NCBI GenBank assembly: GCA_947454105.1
Contig: CANGIP010000001.1
Coordinates: 124,001-188,000, forward strand
Origin: Actinomycetota bacterium
GTDB taxonomy: Bacteria; Actinomycetota; Acidimicrobiia; Acidimicrobiales; Ilumatobacteraceae
Direction: 5' to 3'
DNA: 64,000 bases
Under the pieces are notes generated by a model, which saw nothing but the letters and a program-made list of their open reading frames with translations, searched no databases and was not told the DNA's origin. Position 1 is the stretch's first letter; each line of letters starts with the position of its first letter. A program made the translations under genes and the position numbers. Of this stretch, positions 8,590 through 16,704 are shown piece after piece.

Positions 8590-8609
8590 CCGATTTTGCC
8601 CAAAATCGG
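8590..8609. promoter_or_regulatory. Palindrome between mftC and the OYE-type gene
   Basis: CCGATTTTG (8590-8598) and CAAAATCGG (8601-8609) are exact complements around a CC centre, ending 14 bases before the next start codon. It could be an operator for a dimeric repressor (mycofactocin loci often carry a TetR-type MftR, not found here) or an RNA hairpin near the ribosome-binding site of the next gene. Confidence 0.45.
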
Positions 8610-8623
8610 CGAGACTGTAAGCG

Positions 8624-10519
8624 ATGTCCCTAGTCCAGTCCCTTTCGCTCGGTTCTCGAACCGCACCCAATCGGGTGATGTTCGGGCCTCACGTCACCAA
8701 CTTGGGTACTGACGAACGCACTTTCTCACCAGATCACGTCGCCTATTACGAACGTCGTGCCATTGGCGGATCCGGAGTCATTGTTGTTGAAGGCGCAAGT
8801 GTTCACGAGAGCGACTGGCCATACGAACGCTCACCACTCGCCAACCGTTGTGCTGCCAGTTGGGCTTCAATAGCCGAAGCCTGTCACCGACATGGTTCGC
8901 TCGTCATTGCGTCGCTTGATCACTCAGGTGGACAAGGATCATCGGCGTATTCGCAACAACCACTGTGGGCACCTTCGCGTGTGCCCGAAGTGAACTCGCG
9001 CGAAGTTCCCAAATGGATGGAACACCATGACATCGTTGCAGTGATCGAAGGGTTTGGTGAAGCCACTCGCCTAGCGCTTACTGCCGGTTGCGACGGCATT
9101 GAGATCAATGCGGGTCAGCACAGTTTGGTCCGCCAATTTTTATCGGGCCTCACTAATCAGCGTGGTGACGAATATGCCGATCGCATGTTGTTTGCCCGCC
9201 AAGTTGTCCATGCAGTTCGTAGTGCAGCGCTTGCTATACGTCCTGACGCAATTGTTGGTCTGCGCTTGTCATGCGATGAGCTCGCCCCCTGGGCCGGAAT
9301 CACACCCGAGATGGCCCCAGAAATCGCTCGTGAATTATGTGATCTTGGAATTGATTATGTGGTTGTGGTTCGCGGATCAATTTTCTCGGCCGAAAAAACT
9401 CGTCCAGACTTTCATGAACCAACCGGATTCAATATTGATGTCTGTCGCTCAATTCGATCTGTTCTACCGGCACACGTCGCAGTGTTCTTACAAGGATCAA
9501 TCGTTGACGTTGGTCAAGCTGAATGGGCCATCGGAGACGGAGTGTGTGATGCAGTTGAGATGACTCGGGCACAAATTGCCGATCCAGATTTGGTGCAGAA
9601 GATCAGCGAGGATCAACAAGCGCAGATTCGTCCATGTATTCGTTGCAACCAGACATGTCAGGTACGCGATGCTCGTAATCCAATCGTGACTTGCGTAGGT
9701 GAGCCGACATCAGGACACGAATTGAAAGACCCAAACTGGTACACCCCATCTAGTTCGCCTCGTCACATCACTGTGGTTGGTGCTGGTGTGGCCGGTTTAG
9801 AAACAGCTCGAGTTGCCGCACTACGTGGCCACACAGTAACGATCGTTGAAAAGTCATCGGCCACTGGTGGAATCGCATCAATTGCAGGTCCAGGGCAACC
9901 TCTCATTGCGTGGCTGAATTCTGAAATCAACCGACTGAAAATACGCGTTGAACTTGGCAACGAATTTGCTACGGCATCAGTGAATGATTCTCAAGTTGTG
10001 ATTCAAGCTACTGGCGCACAACGTGGTGTCACTGAGTACGAAATCAATTCGGGTGCCGTGGTACTTGATATTGCCGATATTCGTCGTGGTATTTCTGTTC
10101 TTCCCGAAATCGGAGTCGTTGTCATTCTCGATCCGATCGGCGGACCCATCGGCGTGTCACTCGCTGAAGAGCTTGGTGAACGAGCAATCTTGGTGACGCC
10201 CGACAATATTGCCGGTAACGAATTATCACGCACTGGCGATCTCGCCCCCGCCAATGTTCGACTTGCTCAACGTGGTGTTCAGGTTCAACGCCGCTGTGTG
10301 GTGCGTGCAGTTGAGAAACGTGATGCACACTTTGTTGTTCGTGTACAAGATCGTTTCTCTGGTGCGCTCACCGAAATCGAATGTGATGCTGTTGTCGATG
10401 CTGGTTTCAGATTGCCGACTGCCCCGATGACTGGTGCGGTTCAAATTGGTGATTGTGTTGCACCGCGAACAATTCTTGAAGCAATTCTCGAAGCCCGCCG
10501 TGCCGCCCTCAAGATCTAA
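8624..10519 (+). CDS. Mycofactocin-associated FadH/Old Yellow Enzyme-type flavin oxidoreductase
   Basis: 631 residues, with the architecture of 2,4-dienoyl-CoA reductases: an FMN-binding TIM barrel (about 1-330), an iron-sulphur motif CIRCNQTC (from about residue 338) with a fourth Cys at I-V-T-C-V, and a C-terminal FAD/NAD-binding part opened by VVGAGVAGLETARVAALRG. The barrel keeps substrate-side residues such as the H in N-A-G-Q-H-S and R-Q-F-L-S. A subfamily of these enzymes is consistently linked to mycofactocin loci and probably exchanges electrons with the cofactor pool. It lies 65 bases after mftC. The second dinucleotide domain looks short, so FAD binding is uncertain. Confidence 0.85.
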   Translation: MSLVQSLSLGSRTAPNRVMFGPHVTNLGTDERTFSPDHVAYYERRAIGGSGVIVVEGASVHESDWPYERSPLANRCAASWASIAEACHRHGSLVIASLDHSGGQGSSAYSQQPLWAPSRVPEVNSREVPKWMEHHDIVAVIEGFGEATRLALTAGCDGIEINAGQHSLVRQFLSGLTNQRGDEYADRMLFARQVVHAVRSAALAIRPDAIVGLRLSCDELAPWAGITPEMAPEIARELCDLGIDYVVVVRGSIFSAEKTRPDFHEPTGFNIDVCRSIRSVLPAHVAVFLQGSIVDVGQAEWAIGDGVCDAVEMTRAQIADPDLVQKISEDQQAQIRPCIRCNQTCQVRDARNPIVTCVGEPTSGHELKDPNWYTPSSSPRHITVVGAGVAGLETARVAALRGHTVTIVEKSSATGGIASIAGPGQPLIAWLNSEINRLKIRVELGNEFATASVNDSQVVIQATGAQRGVTEYEINSGAVVLDIADIRRGISVLPEIGVVVILDPIGGPIGVSLAEELGERAILVTPDNIAGNELSRTGDLAPANVRLAQRGVQVQRRCVVRAVEKRDAHFVVRVQDRFSGALTEIECDAVVDAGFRLPTAPMTGAVQIGDCVAPRTILEAILEARRAALKI

Positions 10520-10533
10520 TTCTTCGGGCGCGT

Positions 10534-10558
10534 AACCCCCTCCAAAAAAAATGGGGTT
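10534..10558. terminator. Possible bidirectional terminator
   Basis: AACCCC (10534-10539) and GGGGTT (10553-10558) pair around a loop that contains eight A residues, between two convergent genes. The stem is only six bases and the A-run is in the loop, so activity is uncertain. Confidence 0.35.
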
Positions 10559-11926
10559 CTAATCGCCTAACACTGGATGATGCAGCGCCGATTCAAAATC
10601 ACTGATATCAATCACCGCAGTAATCGGCATTCCTGGCCCAACGACTGCCGATAAAGCGTTTCCACCACTCAACTTTTCGGGAAGCCCAGAGGTAAACACC
10701 ACTAATCTCTCGCCTGGAAAAACTTCAGTCACAACTGCGGCCCGACCAATGGCGCGCCACAACAAATCACCACGCGATAAACCCGGTCGCACATTCGTCA
10801 GGCCACCGGCAATGTCAAACAAGATTGATCGCCCATCGGGGCGAATTGCTTTACCCGCAATTTCAAATCCAGTCAGAACTTTTTGACCCCACACAATCTT
10901 GTGAAAATGATTGAGCGTTAAGATTTCTTCAACGACATCGCGAATTGAACGAATCTCAACATTTGTGCGCGGTTGACCATCTTTAGCAACTCGTTGCAAG
11001 GCGCGATCAACATAATTTTCGTCGGTATCAAACCCAACAAATGATCGCGACAGGCGTGATGCGGCGAGTGCTGTTGAACCTGAGCCCATAAACGGATCAA
11101 GAATGAGATCACCTTTGAACGAATACAAATCAATGCAACGTTCAGCAAGAGTCACCGGGAAGGGCGCCGGGTGGTTCACACGCGTCGCACTTTCGGGCTG
11201 AATCTCCCACACATCAATCGTGGCCTCGATGAATTCGTCTGATGTTGATGTTGAAACCGAAGGCAATCCACGCTTGGCGCGTTTGGCTGGCACGATCGCT
11301 CGGTCGAAGCGACCTTTACTAGCCATAATCAAACGTTCAGTTGTGTCGCGCAAAACCGGATTTGTTGGCGACCTGAACGACCCCCAGGCACAACTACCCG
11401 ACGAGCCTCGTTGTTTCAGCCAGACCACTTCACCACGTAGCAACAAACCAAGTTCGTCCTGCAGGATCGTGGTGATATCAGATGCCAAAGAACGAAATGG
11501 CCGACGACCCAAATTGGCCACGTTGACCACGATTCGCCCACCAGGTTCAAGCACCCGTTTGCATTCAGCGAATACCTCAGTGAGCATTTCCAAATATTCG
11601 ACATAGTCGGCCGGGATATGGCCTTCACCCAAGGCCTCTTCATAGGCCTTCCCTGCAAAATAGGGCGGCGACGTGACAACAAGACCAACTGAATTGTCCG
11701 GAATTCGTGACATGTCCCGCGAATCGCCCACAAAGATCTGATTTCGAACAGGATCGACCGTTAGCGGATCGGCCAATGTCTCATCTGCCGATATTTCTGG
11801 TGTCCGAAAACGTGCATAAAAAGCCGTCGCATCGTGGCCTTCACGTTTCGATGCGCCAAAGGTTGAAGTTGCGGTGCTGCGGCGAACTCGAGGCGCGCTT
11901 TCACCGAAATTCGACACATCAGACAT
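10559..11926 (-). CDS. Orphan DNA methyltransferase, beta class (N4-cytosine/N6-adenine)
   Basis: 455 residues from ATG 11926; a GTG at 12010 would add 28 poorly ordered residues. Motif IV T-S-P-P-Y (about 85-89) precedes motif I D-P-F-M-G-S-G-S-T (about 277-285), the beta-class order. The Ser in SPPY favours N4-cytosine methylation but does not prove it. About 140 C-terminal residues follow the catalytic core, with no assigned domain. No restriction endonuclease is adjacent: neighbours are the OYE gene (convergent) and plsY (divergent). It is therefore best read as a solitary regulatory or protective methylase. Confidence 0.85.
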   Translation of the reverse strand: MSDVSNFGESAPRVRRSTATSTFGASKREGHDATAFYARFRTPEISADETLADPLTVDPVRNQIFVGDSRDMSRIPDNSVGLVVTSPPYFAGKAYEEALGEGHIPADYVEYLEMLTEVFAECKRVLEPGGRIVVNVANLGRRPFRSLASDITTILQDELGLLLRGEVVWLKQRGSSGSCAWGSFRSPTNPVLRDTTERLIMASKGRFDRAIVPAKRAKRGLPSVSTSTSDEFIEATIDVWEIQPESATRVNHPAPFPVTLAERCIDLYSFKGDLILDPFMGSGSTALAASRLSRSFVGFDTDENYVDRALQRVAKDGQPRTNVEIRSIRDVVEEILTLNHFHKIVWGQKVLTGFEIAGKAIRPDGRSILFDIAGGLTNVRPGLSRGDLLWRAIGRAAVVTEVFPGERLVVFTSGLPEKLSGGNALSAVVGPGMPITAVIDISDFESALHHPVLGD

Positions 11927-12028
11927 TGAAGGCAGAGTACCGACCTCACGTGCGCGCCCGCGCGATACCCATGTCCGAAATGACGTGCTACGGGATAGTC
12001 CGCCAATCACTCGGCGCGAGCCATAAAG

Positions 12029-12622
12029 ATGGATGCAGTGATTGCCATTTTGTTACTCATTCCCGTGGCCTACATGCTTGGCACCTTCCCCAGTGCGGTC
12101 TTACTCGCGCGCAGTCGCGGCATCGATATCACATCATCTGGCTCCGGAAATCCTGGGGCGTCAAATGTGGGACGTTTACTTGGTCGCAAACTTGGCATTC
12201 TTGTCTTTGTACTTGATGGACTCAAAGGTGCCATCTCTGTTGGAGTGGGATTCTGGATTGCTGGATATGCCGGAGCATTAGCATTGGCCTGTGCGGCTGT
12301 CGTCGGCCACGTCTTTCCAGTCACCCGAAAATTCAAAGGTGGAAAAGGAGTCGCGACGACAGGCGGCGCAATGATCGCGCTCTATCCCGTTCTTGGCGCA
12401 GCGATGTCATTGCTTTGGCTCATCACCGCCAAACTCACAAAAAAAGCCTCGCTTGGTTCTTTGGCCATTGCGATCGGCTTGCCGATTACCCAAATCATCA
12501 TTGGTCGTCCTGCCGGCGAAGTACTCACTGGTGTTGGTCTGTGCGCTTTTGTTGTTTGGCGTCATATTCCTAATCTCAAACGACTTTTTTCAGGAAGCGA
12601 AAATAGCCTCAAGACGAAGTGA
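12029..12622 (+). CDS. plsY: Acyl-phosphate glycerol-3-phosphate acyltransferase PlsY
   Basis: 197 residues, polytopic membrane protein. The three PlsY signature loops are present: S-G-N-P-G-A-S-N-V-G-R (about 38-48), G-H-V-F-P-V with KFKGGKGVAT (about 92-111), and the C-terminal W-R-H-I-P-N-L-K-R-L. It transfers the acyl group from acyl-phosphate to glycerol-3-phosphate, the first step of phospholipid synthesis. Length is normal. It is divergent from the methyltransferase gene and followed 27 bases later by an esterase. Confidence 0.93.
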   Translation: MDAVIAILLLIPVAYMLGTFPSAVLLARSRGIDITSSGSGNPGASNVGRLLGRKLGILVFVLDGLKGAISVGVGFWIAGYAGALALACAAVVGHVFPVTRKFKGGKGVATTGGAMIALYPVLGAAMSLLWLITAKLTKKASLGSLAIAIGLPITQIIIGRPAGEVLTGVGLCAFVVWRHIPNLKRLFSGSENSLKTK

Positions 12623-12649
12623 CGCCTTCTGCAATGACAAGATGATGTC

Positions 12650-13561
12650 ATGGCACTTCACCCACAGACCGCTGCGCTCTTACTTGCGATGGAGCAACTG
12701 AATTCTCCGCCAATTGAAACTCAAGAACCCACCGTTGCTCGTGCTGGTATGGAAATAACGACGGCACCATCAGCCGTTCAACTCCACGAAATTCGTGACG
12801 TCGATGCTGATGGAGTGCTGACACGGTTGTACCGACCAAATGATCGAAAAGACCTTGGTCTGTTGGTGTATTACCACGGTGGTGGTTGGGTGTGCGGAAG
12901 TATCAATACTCACGATGATGTTTGTCGCAAACTTGCTCAATCGATGGGTCACGCAGTGTTGTCCGTCGATTATCGATTGGCCCCAGAGTTCGCTTTCCCC
13001 GAGCCACTGAATGATTGCATTGTTGCTTTGCGTTGGGCTCATGCACACGCCAGTGAACTTGGCATCGACGCTTCACGAATTGCGGTAGGTGGTGACTCTG
13101 CCGGCGGAAACTTGGCAGCAGCAGTCGCTAACTTGCAACCAGTACCACTGAAGTTTCAAATGTTGATCTATCCCGTCACCGATGCAACCCGTAGTTCGCA
13201 GAGCTATCAAGACAATGCCACGGGCTATCGCTTGACTGCCAATGGAATGAAGTGGTTCTGTGATCACTACTTGAGCGGTTCCATCGGTTCGCCTACTGAT
13301 CCGCGCGTTTCTCCGTTGTTCGCTGATGCCGTCACGCTTGCCTCGGCCCCACCAGCCATTGTGATCACTGCCGAATACGATCCGTTACGCGACGAGGGCG
13401 AACAATACGCTCATCGACTTCTTGAAGCCGGCGTGCCATGTTCGTTGACCCGTTATTACGGACAAATTCACGGTTTCTTTTCCATGAGTCACTTCGTCGA
13501 TGACGGGGCGGCGGCGATTACTCAGGCAGCTACCGCAACACGAATCGCTCTTGAGCGCTGA
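12650..13561 (+). CDS. Alpha/beta hydrolase, hormone-sensitive-lipase-type esterase
   Basis: 303 residues. HGGGW (about 76-80) is the oxyanion-hole motif and GDSAGG (about 148-153) holds the nucleophile Ser; the acid and base are in A-E-Y-D-P-L-R-D-E and G-Q-I-H-G-F. It lacks a signal peptide, so it is cytoplasmic. The family hydrolyses short-chain esters and lactones; the natural substrate is unknown. A short spacing from plsY suggests co-transcription. Confidence 0.88.
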   Translation: MALHPQTAALLLAMEQLNSPPIETQEPTVARAGMEITTAPSAVQLHEIRDVDADGVLTRLYRPNDRKDLGLLVYYHGGGWVCGSINTHDDVCRKLAQSMGHAVLSVDYRLAPEFAFPEPLNDCIVALRWAHAHASELGIDASRIAVGGDSAGGNLAAAVANLQPVPLKFQMLIYPVTDATRSSQSYQDNATGYRLTANGMKWFCDHYLSGSIGSPTDPRVSPLFADAVTLASAPPAIVITAEYDPLRDEGEQYAHRLLEAGVPCSLTRYYGQIHGFFSMSHFVDDGAAAITQAATATRIALER

Positions 13562-13602
13562 CAGGGCAAAAACATTGAATTGCCACTAGGTTGGCAAGTG
13601 TT

Positions 13603-14262
13603 ATGACCGCTAAAAAAGCTACGAAATCAGCCCCGCCTTCTTCAACGTTGGTGTTGCTTGTTCGTCACGGTCAGACTCCAACCACTGGCAAACTCTTACC
13701 CGGCAGAGCCCCCGGACTGCATCTTGCCGAAGCCGGCGTCAAACAAGCAGAAGCTGTCGCTGAACGCATTGCAGGTCTGAAAAAAGTTGATGCCATTTAT
13801 GCATCACCCCTTGAACGTGCACGCGAAACTGCCGCCCCTATTGCTCGTGCTCTTGGGCTTCGTACAAAGATCGACAAGGGCCTTCTTGAATGCGAATTTG
13901 GCGACTGGACTGGAGCCGAACTCAGCAAACTCATGAAGCTTCCCGAATGGTCTACGGTTCAGCGTGCCCCTTCAACATTCCGCTTCCCAAATGGTGAAAG
14001 TTTCACCGAGATGCAAACGCGCATGGTCTCGGCAATCGATCGCTTAGTTGCACAACATCGTGGTGGAGTCATTGTGTGTGTTTCGCATGCCGACCCCATC
14101 AAGGCTGCTGTCGCTCACGCCATGGGAACCCACATTGATCTTTTTCAACGCATCGTGATTAGTACGTGTTCAGTTTCGGCGATTGCTTACACCACCGGTG
14201 GCCCCATTGTTCTCAACGTCAATTCGACAGGCGGGTCGCTCGGCGATCTTCGCCCATCGTGA
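13603..14262 (+). CDS. Histidine phosphatase (phosphoglycerate-mutase-like, MSMEG_4193 type)
   Basis: 219 residues from ATG 13603 (a TTG at 13591 also keeps the frame). L-V-R-H-G-Q-T carries the catalytic His; the second His is in C-V-S-H-A-D-P-I, and an E-C-E-F-G-D-W-T segment fits the family. It heads a three-gene set with a DUF3090 and a SCO1664-type gene that is conserved in many actinobacteria, often next to mycothiol ligase mshC. The substrate is not known. Spacing to the next gene is 8 bases. Confidence 0.87.
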   Translation: MTAKKATKSAPPSSTLVLLVRHGQTPTTGKLLPGRAPGLHLAEAGVKQAEAVAERIAGLKKVDAIYASPLERARETAAPIARALGLRTKIDKGLLECEFGDWTGAELSKLMKLPEWSTVQRAPSTFRFPNGESFTEMQTRMVSAIDRLVAQHRGGVIVCVSHADPIKAAVAHAMGTHIDLFQRIVISTCSVSAIAYTTGGPIVLNVNSTGGSLGDLRPS

Positions 14263-14270
14263 GGTAGGCA

Positions 14271-14810
14271 ATGGATTTCTTCGCCGACTTCGATTTTGTT
14301 GACGTCATCACATCAGGTGCCATCGGCGAGCCTGGTCAACGAACGTTCTATATTCAGGCGCGTGCCGGAGCTCGTACGGTAACGATCAGGTCCGAAAAGC
14401 AACAAGTCGCCGCGATCGGTAAATACCTACGGCGTGCGCTTGCCCACTTGCCAGTTCCTGAAGGCCAGCCTCCCCGCTCGGTCATGCAACTAGTTGAACC
14501 AATTCAAGAAGCATTTGTACTTGGTGCGATTGCACTTGAGTTCAATCGCACAAACGATGAATTCGTATTGCACCTCAAAGAGTTTGCACCTCTTGCACAG
14601 AGCGATGACGAAGATGCCTTTGAAGAGGATGAAGACGACGATCCCATTGAAGATGCACCTGGTGCGCGCGCCCGAGTCAGTATGACGCGCGCTCAAGCAA
14701 TGGCGTTTTGTGACAACGCCGACCGGATTGTGTCGGCAGGTCGACCCGATTGTGAACTTTGCGAACTCCCCATCAACCCTGATGGCCACTTCTGCCCACG
14801 CATGAACTGA
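14271..14810 (+). CDS. DUF3090 family protein
   Basis: 179 residues. The N-terminal half is a beta-rich domain (G-Q-R-T-F-Y-I-Q-A-R-A-G). The middle carries a strongly acidic linker (about 108-126), and the C-terminus is a probable zinc knuckle, CELCELPINPDGHFCPR. DUF3090 proteins are found almost only in actinobacteria between the phosphomutase-like and SCO1664-like genes, as here. No biochemical role is established; the C-terminal Cys/His set suggests metal binding. Confidence 0.85.
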   Translation: MDFFADFDFVDVITSGAIGEPGQRTFYIQARAGARTVTIRSEKQQVAAIGKYLRRALAHLPVPEGQPPRSVMQLVEPIQEAFVLGAIALEFNRTNDEFVLHLKEFAPLAQSDDEDAFEEDEDDDPIEDAPGARARVSMTRAQAMAFCDNADRIVSAGRPDCELCELPINPDGHFCPRMN

Positions 14811-14828
14811 ACAATTCGATTTGTCATC

Positions 14829-15521
14829 ATGAATATTTTGGAATTACTGCAACACGGCGAGATCGAAGTTGAAGGCCGGATGCCGTACAGCAGCAACGCG
14901 ACTTTCCTCGTCAACCTCACCTTGGGTGATCAAGTTGGTAAAGGCATTTACAAACCATTGCGCGGCGAACGACCACTGTGGGATTTTCCAGCTGGTCTTT
15001 ATCAACGTGAAGTCGCCGCATACCTACTGTCTGAGGCAATGGATGTACATGTCATTCCACCGACTGTTGAACGCGACGGCCCTTTTGGAATCGGTTCATT
15101 GCAGTGGTTCATTGATGCCCGCTTTGAAGAGCACTACTTCACTTTGTACGAAGCCCGCGAAGATCTACACGATCAGTTTCGCAATATGGCAGCTTTTGAC
15201 ATCGTTGCCAACAACACCGATCGCAAAAGTGGTCATTGCCTCATTGATAACGATGATCGCATCTGGGGCATCGACCAAGGCTTGTGTTTTTCTGCTGAGT
15301 TCAAATTGCGCACAGTGATTTGGGAATTTGGTGGAGAGCAAATTGCGCCTGATTTGATTGCGAAGATCCAACGAATTGTTGATCGTCCTCCGCTTGAGGT
15401 TGCGGCGTTGCTTGATGCCGATGAAATTGATGCAATGATTGAGCGTGCTTCAATGCTTGCTCAAGGTGGTATGTTCCCCATTGATGCATCTGGCCACCGC
15501 TATCCCTGGCCCATGGTCTAA
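14829..15521 (+). CDS. SCO1664-family kinase-like protein
   Basis: 230 residues. It matches the SCO1664 family, which has a distant phosphatidylinositol-kinase/HipA-like fold: a G-I-Y-K-P Lys strand, a catalytic-loop-like F-D-I-V-A-N-N-T-D-R-K segment and a W-G-I-D-Q-G metal-binding-like turn. These would be the ATP Lys, Asn/Asp and Asp positions of a kinase, so a phosphotransfer role is plausible but inferred. Third gene of the conserved trio, 18 bases after DUF3090. Confidence 0.82.
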   Translation: MNILELLQHGEIEVEGRMPYSSNATFLVNLTLGDQVGKGIYKPLRGERPLWDFPAGLYQREVAAYLLSEAMDVHVIPPTVERDGPFGIGSLQWFIDARFEEHYFTLYEAREDLHDQFRNMAAFDIVANNTDRKSGHCLIDNDDRIWGIDQGLCFSAEFKLRTVIWEFGGEQIAPDLIAKIQRIVDRPPLEVAALLDADEIDAMIERASMLAQGGMFPIDASGHRYPWPMV

Positions 15522-15551
15522 AAATCAATCTCAAGATTCTTGTGACTATTC

Positions 15552-16571
15552 ATGATTGATGATGACCTTGATCCACTAATAGATCGCGCCGACCTTGATG
15601 GACTTGTGCGACTCATTGATGCTCGTTGTGAGACACGCGATTGGGAAGGACTCTTTCGTATCCGCGAACGGGCCCGACTCGCCACAGAAACTGGTCGTCA
15701 AGTGTGGCCCGCTACAACATTGGCCGAATACCGCTTGGCCTTACATGCCGATACTAAGTGGGCAGCAAAGGTGTTGCAAGAAGACGGCGGTCGATTCACG
15801 ATTGGTCCATTGACTGAAGTCATTGCACAAAATCATTCGTGGTCAGACTTAAAAAAGTTACTTACCGATGGGCCGCGCTCAGCATTTATTGCCCACGAGC
15901 GTGTGATCCGCGGTGAAGCAATAAAGCGTGCCGATGTTGGCGATGTCCTCGATGTTTTAGACCTTCCACTCGAATTGCAATCATGGGAACCCCCATATCC
16001 AATTGCGACGTATTCAGATAACGGAATTGAGGCGCCTTCACCAAGCGATATCTGGCGCCATGAATGGACCGATATCGAAGCCGATGAAGTTTTCGATGAC
16101 ATGATCGTTGACGATCCGTTTGTACGTGATGCATTGCGATCACTCATAGAGCCGTGGACTTCTTCGTCGGGCGGTCAAGCATCATCTGTCGTTGTTGATG
16201 GAACTCTCAATGATGCAATGAGTGCGCTCGGACATCAGACCTTTCGAGTGACCCCGTTAACGACCGAGCAAACATTGCAATGGCTTGCTTGGTGCGGATC
16301 ATCCGGTGGTGCCCATGGGCGACGTCGCGGGGCTGCGCTTGGCCGCTTTGGAGTGTGGTGGCTGCTGGCCGCGATTGGTGGATTCACCGAAGAGTGGGAC
16401 GAGTTACGAGATACGGGTGCACTCAGCCACGAGGTGGGCGATACGGCTCAAGCTTTGCGATGGTTCAGGGTCGATATTGAGGGTCATCATCCCTATGAAC
16501 TGAACCTGGTAGCCGAAGATCCAGATAACGCCATCGCCGTCGCCCTGATCGCCCACGACTCATCCAACTGA
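15552..16571 (+). CDS. Unrecognised 339-residue protein
   Basis: I do not recognise this family. The protein is acidic, has no signal peptide or membrane segment, and appears to be two lobes. The first (1-130) is helical, with repeats that loosely recall HEAT/TPR packing. The second (about 190-330) contains a Gly/Arg-rich S-G-G-A-H-G-R-R-R-G-A-A-L-G-R-F stretch followed by W-W-L-L-A-A-I-G-G-F. It is 30 bases after the SCO1664-like gene on the same strand, in the place where mshC often lies in other actinobacteria, so it may work with that trio. Codon use resembles its neighbours. Confidence 0.7.
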   Translation: MIDDDLDPLIDRADLDGLVRLIDARCETRDWEGLFRIRERARLATETGRQVWPATTLAEYRLALHADTKWAAKVLQEDGGRFTIGPLTEVIAQNHSWSDLKKLLTDGPRSAFIAHERVIRGEAIKRADVGDVLDVLDLPLELQSWEPPYPIATYSDNGIEAPSPSDIWRHEWTDIEADEVFDDMIVDDPFVRDALRSLIEPWTSSSGGQASSVVVDGTLNDAMSALGHQTFRVTPLTTEQTLQWLAWCGSSGGAHGRRRGAALGRFGVWWLLAAIGGFTEEWDELRDTGALSHEVGDTAQALRWFRVDIEGHHPYELNLVAEDPDNAIAVALIAHDSSN

Positions 16572-16585
16572 CCCTCCAAATTGAG

Positions 16586-16634
16586 CCACTCTGTACAACG
16601 GGTTCCAACTGTCGGAACCCGTTGTACAGAGTGG
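16586..16634. repeat. 21-bp perfect inverted repeat (hairpin 1)
   Basis: Arms 16586-16606 and 16614-16634 are exact complements with a 7-base loop. It lies between the convergent stops of the unknown gene (16571) and etfA (16705). No T-run follows in either direction. It could act as a two-way terminator or be a mobile palindromic repeat. Confidence 0.8.
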
Positions 16635-16643
16635 TAAAAAACA

Positions 16644-16694
16644 GCCACTTTGGAATCTCGCTACCGCTAGGCGGCAGCCAAATTCCAAAGTGGC
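16644..16694. repeat. 13-bp perfect inverted repeat (hairpin 2)
   Basis: GCCACTTTGGAAT (16644-16656) and ATTCCAAAGTGGC (16682-16694) pair around a 25-base loop. It starts nine bases after hairpin 1, and both begin with GCCACT, so the two may derive from one ancestral palindrome. Confidence 0.75.
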
Positions 16695-16704
16695 GGAATT
16701 GGGG

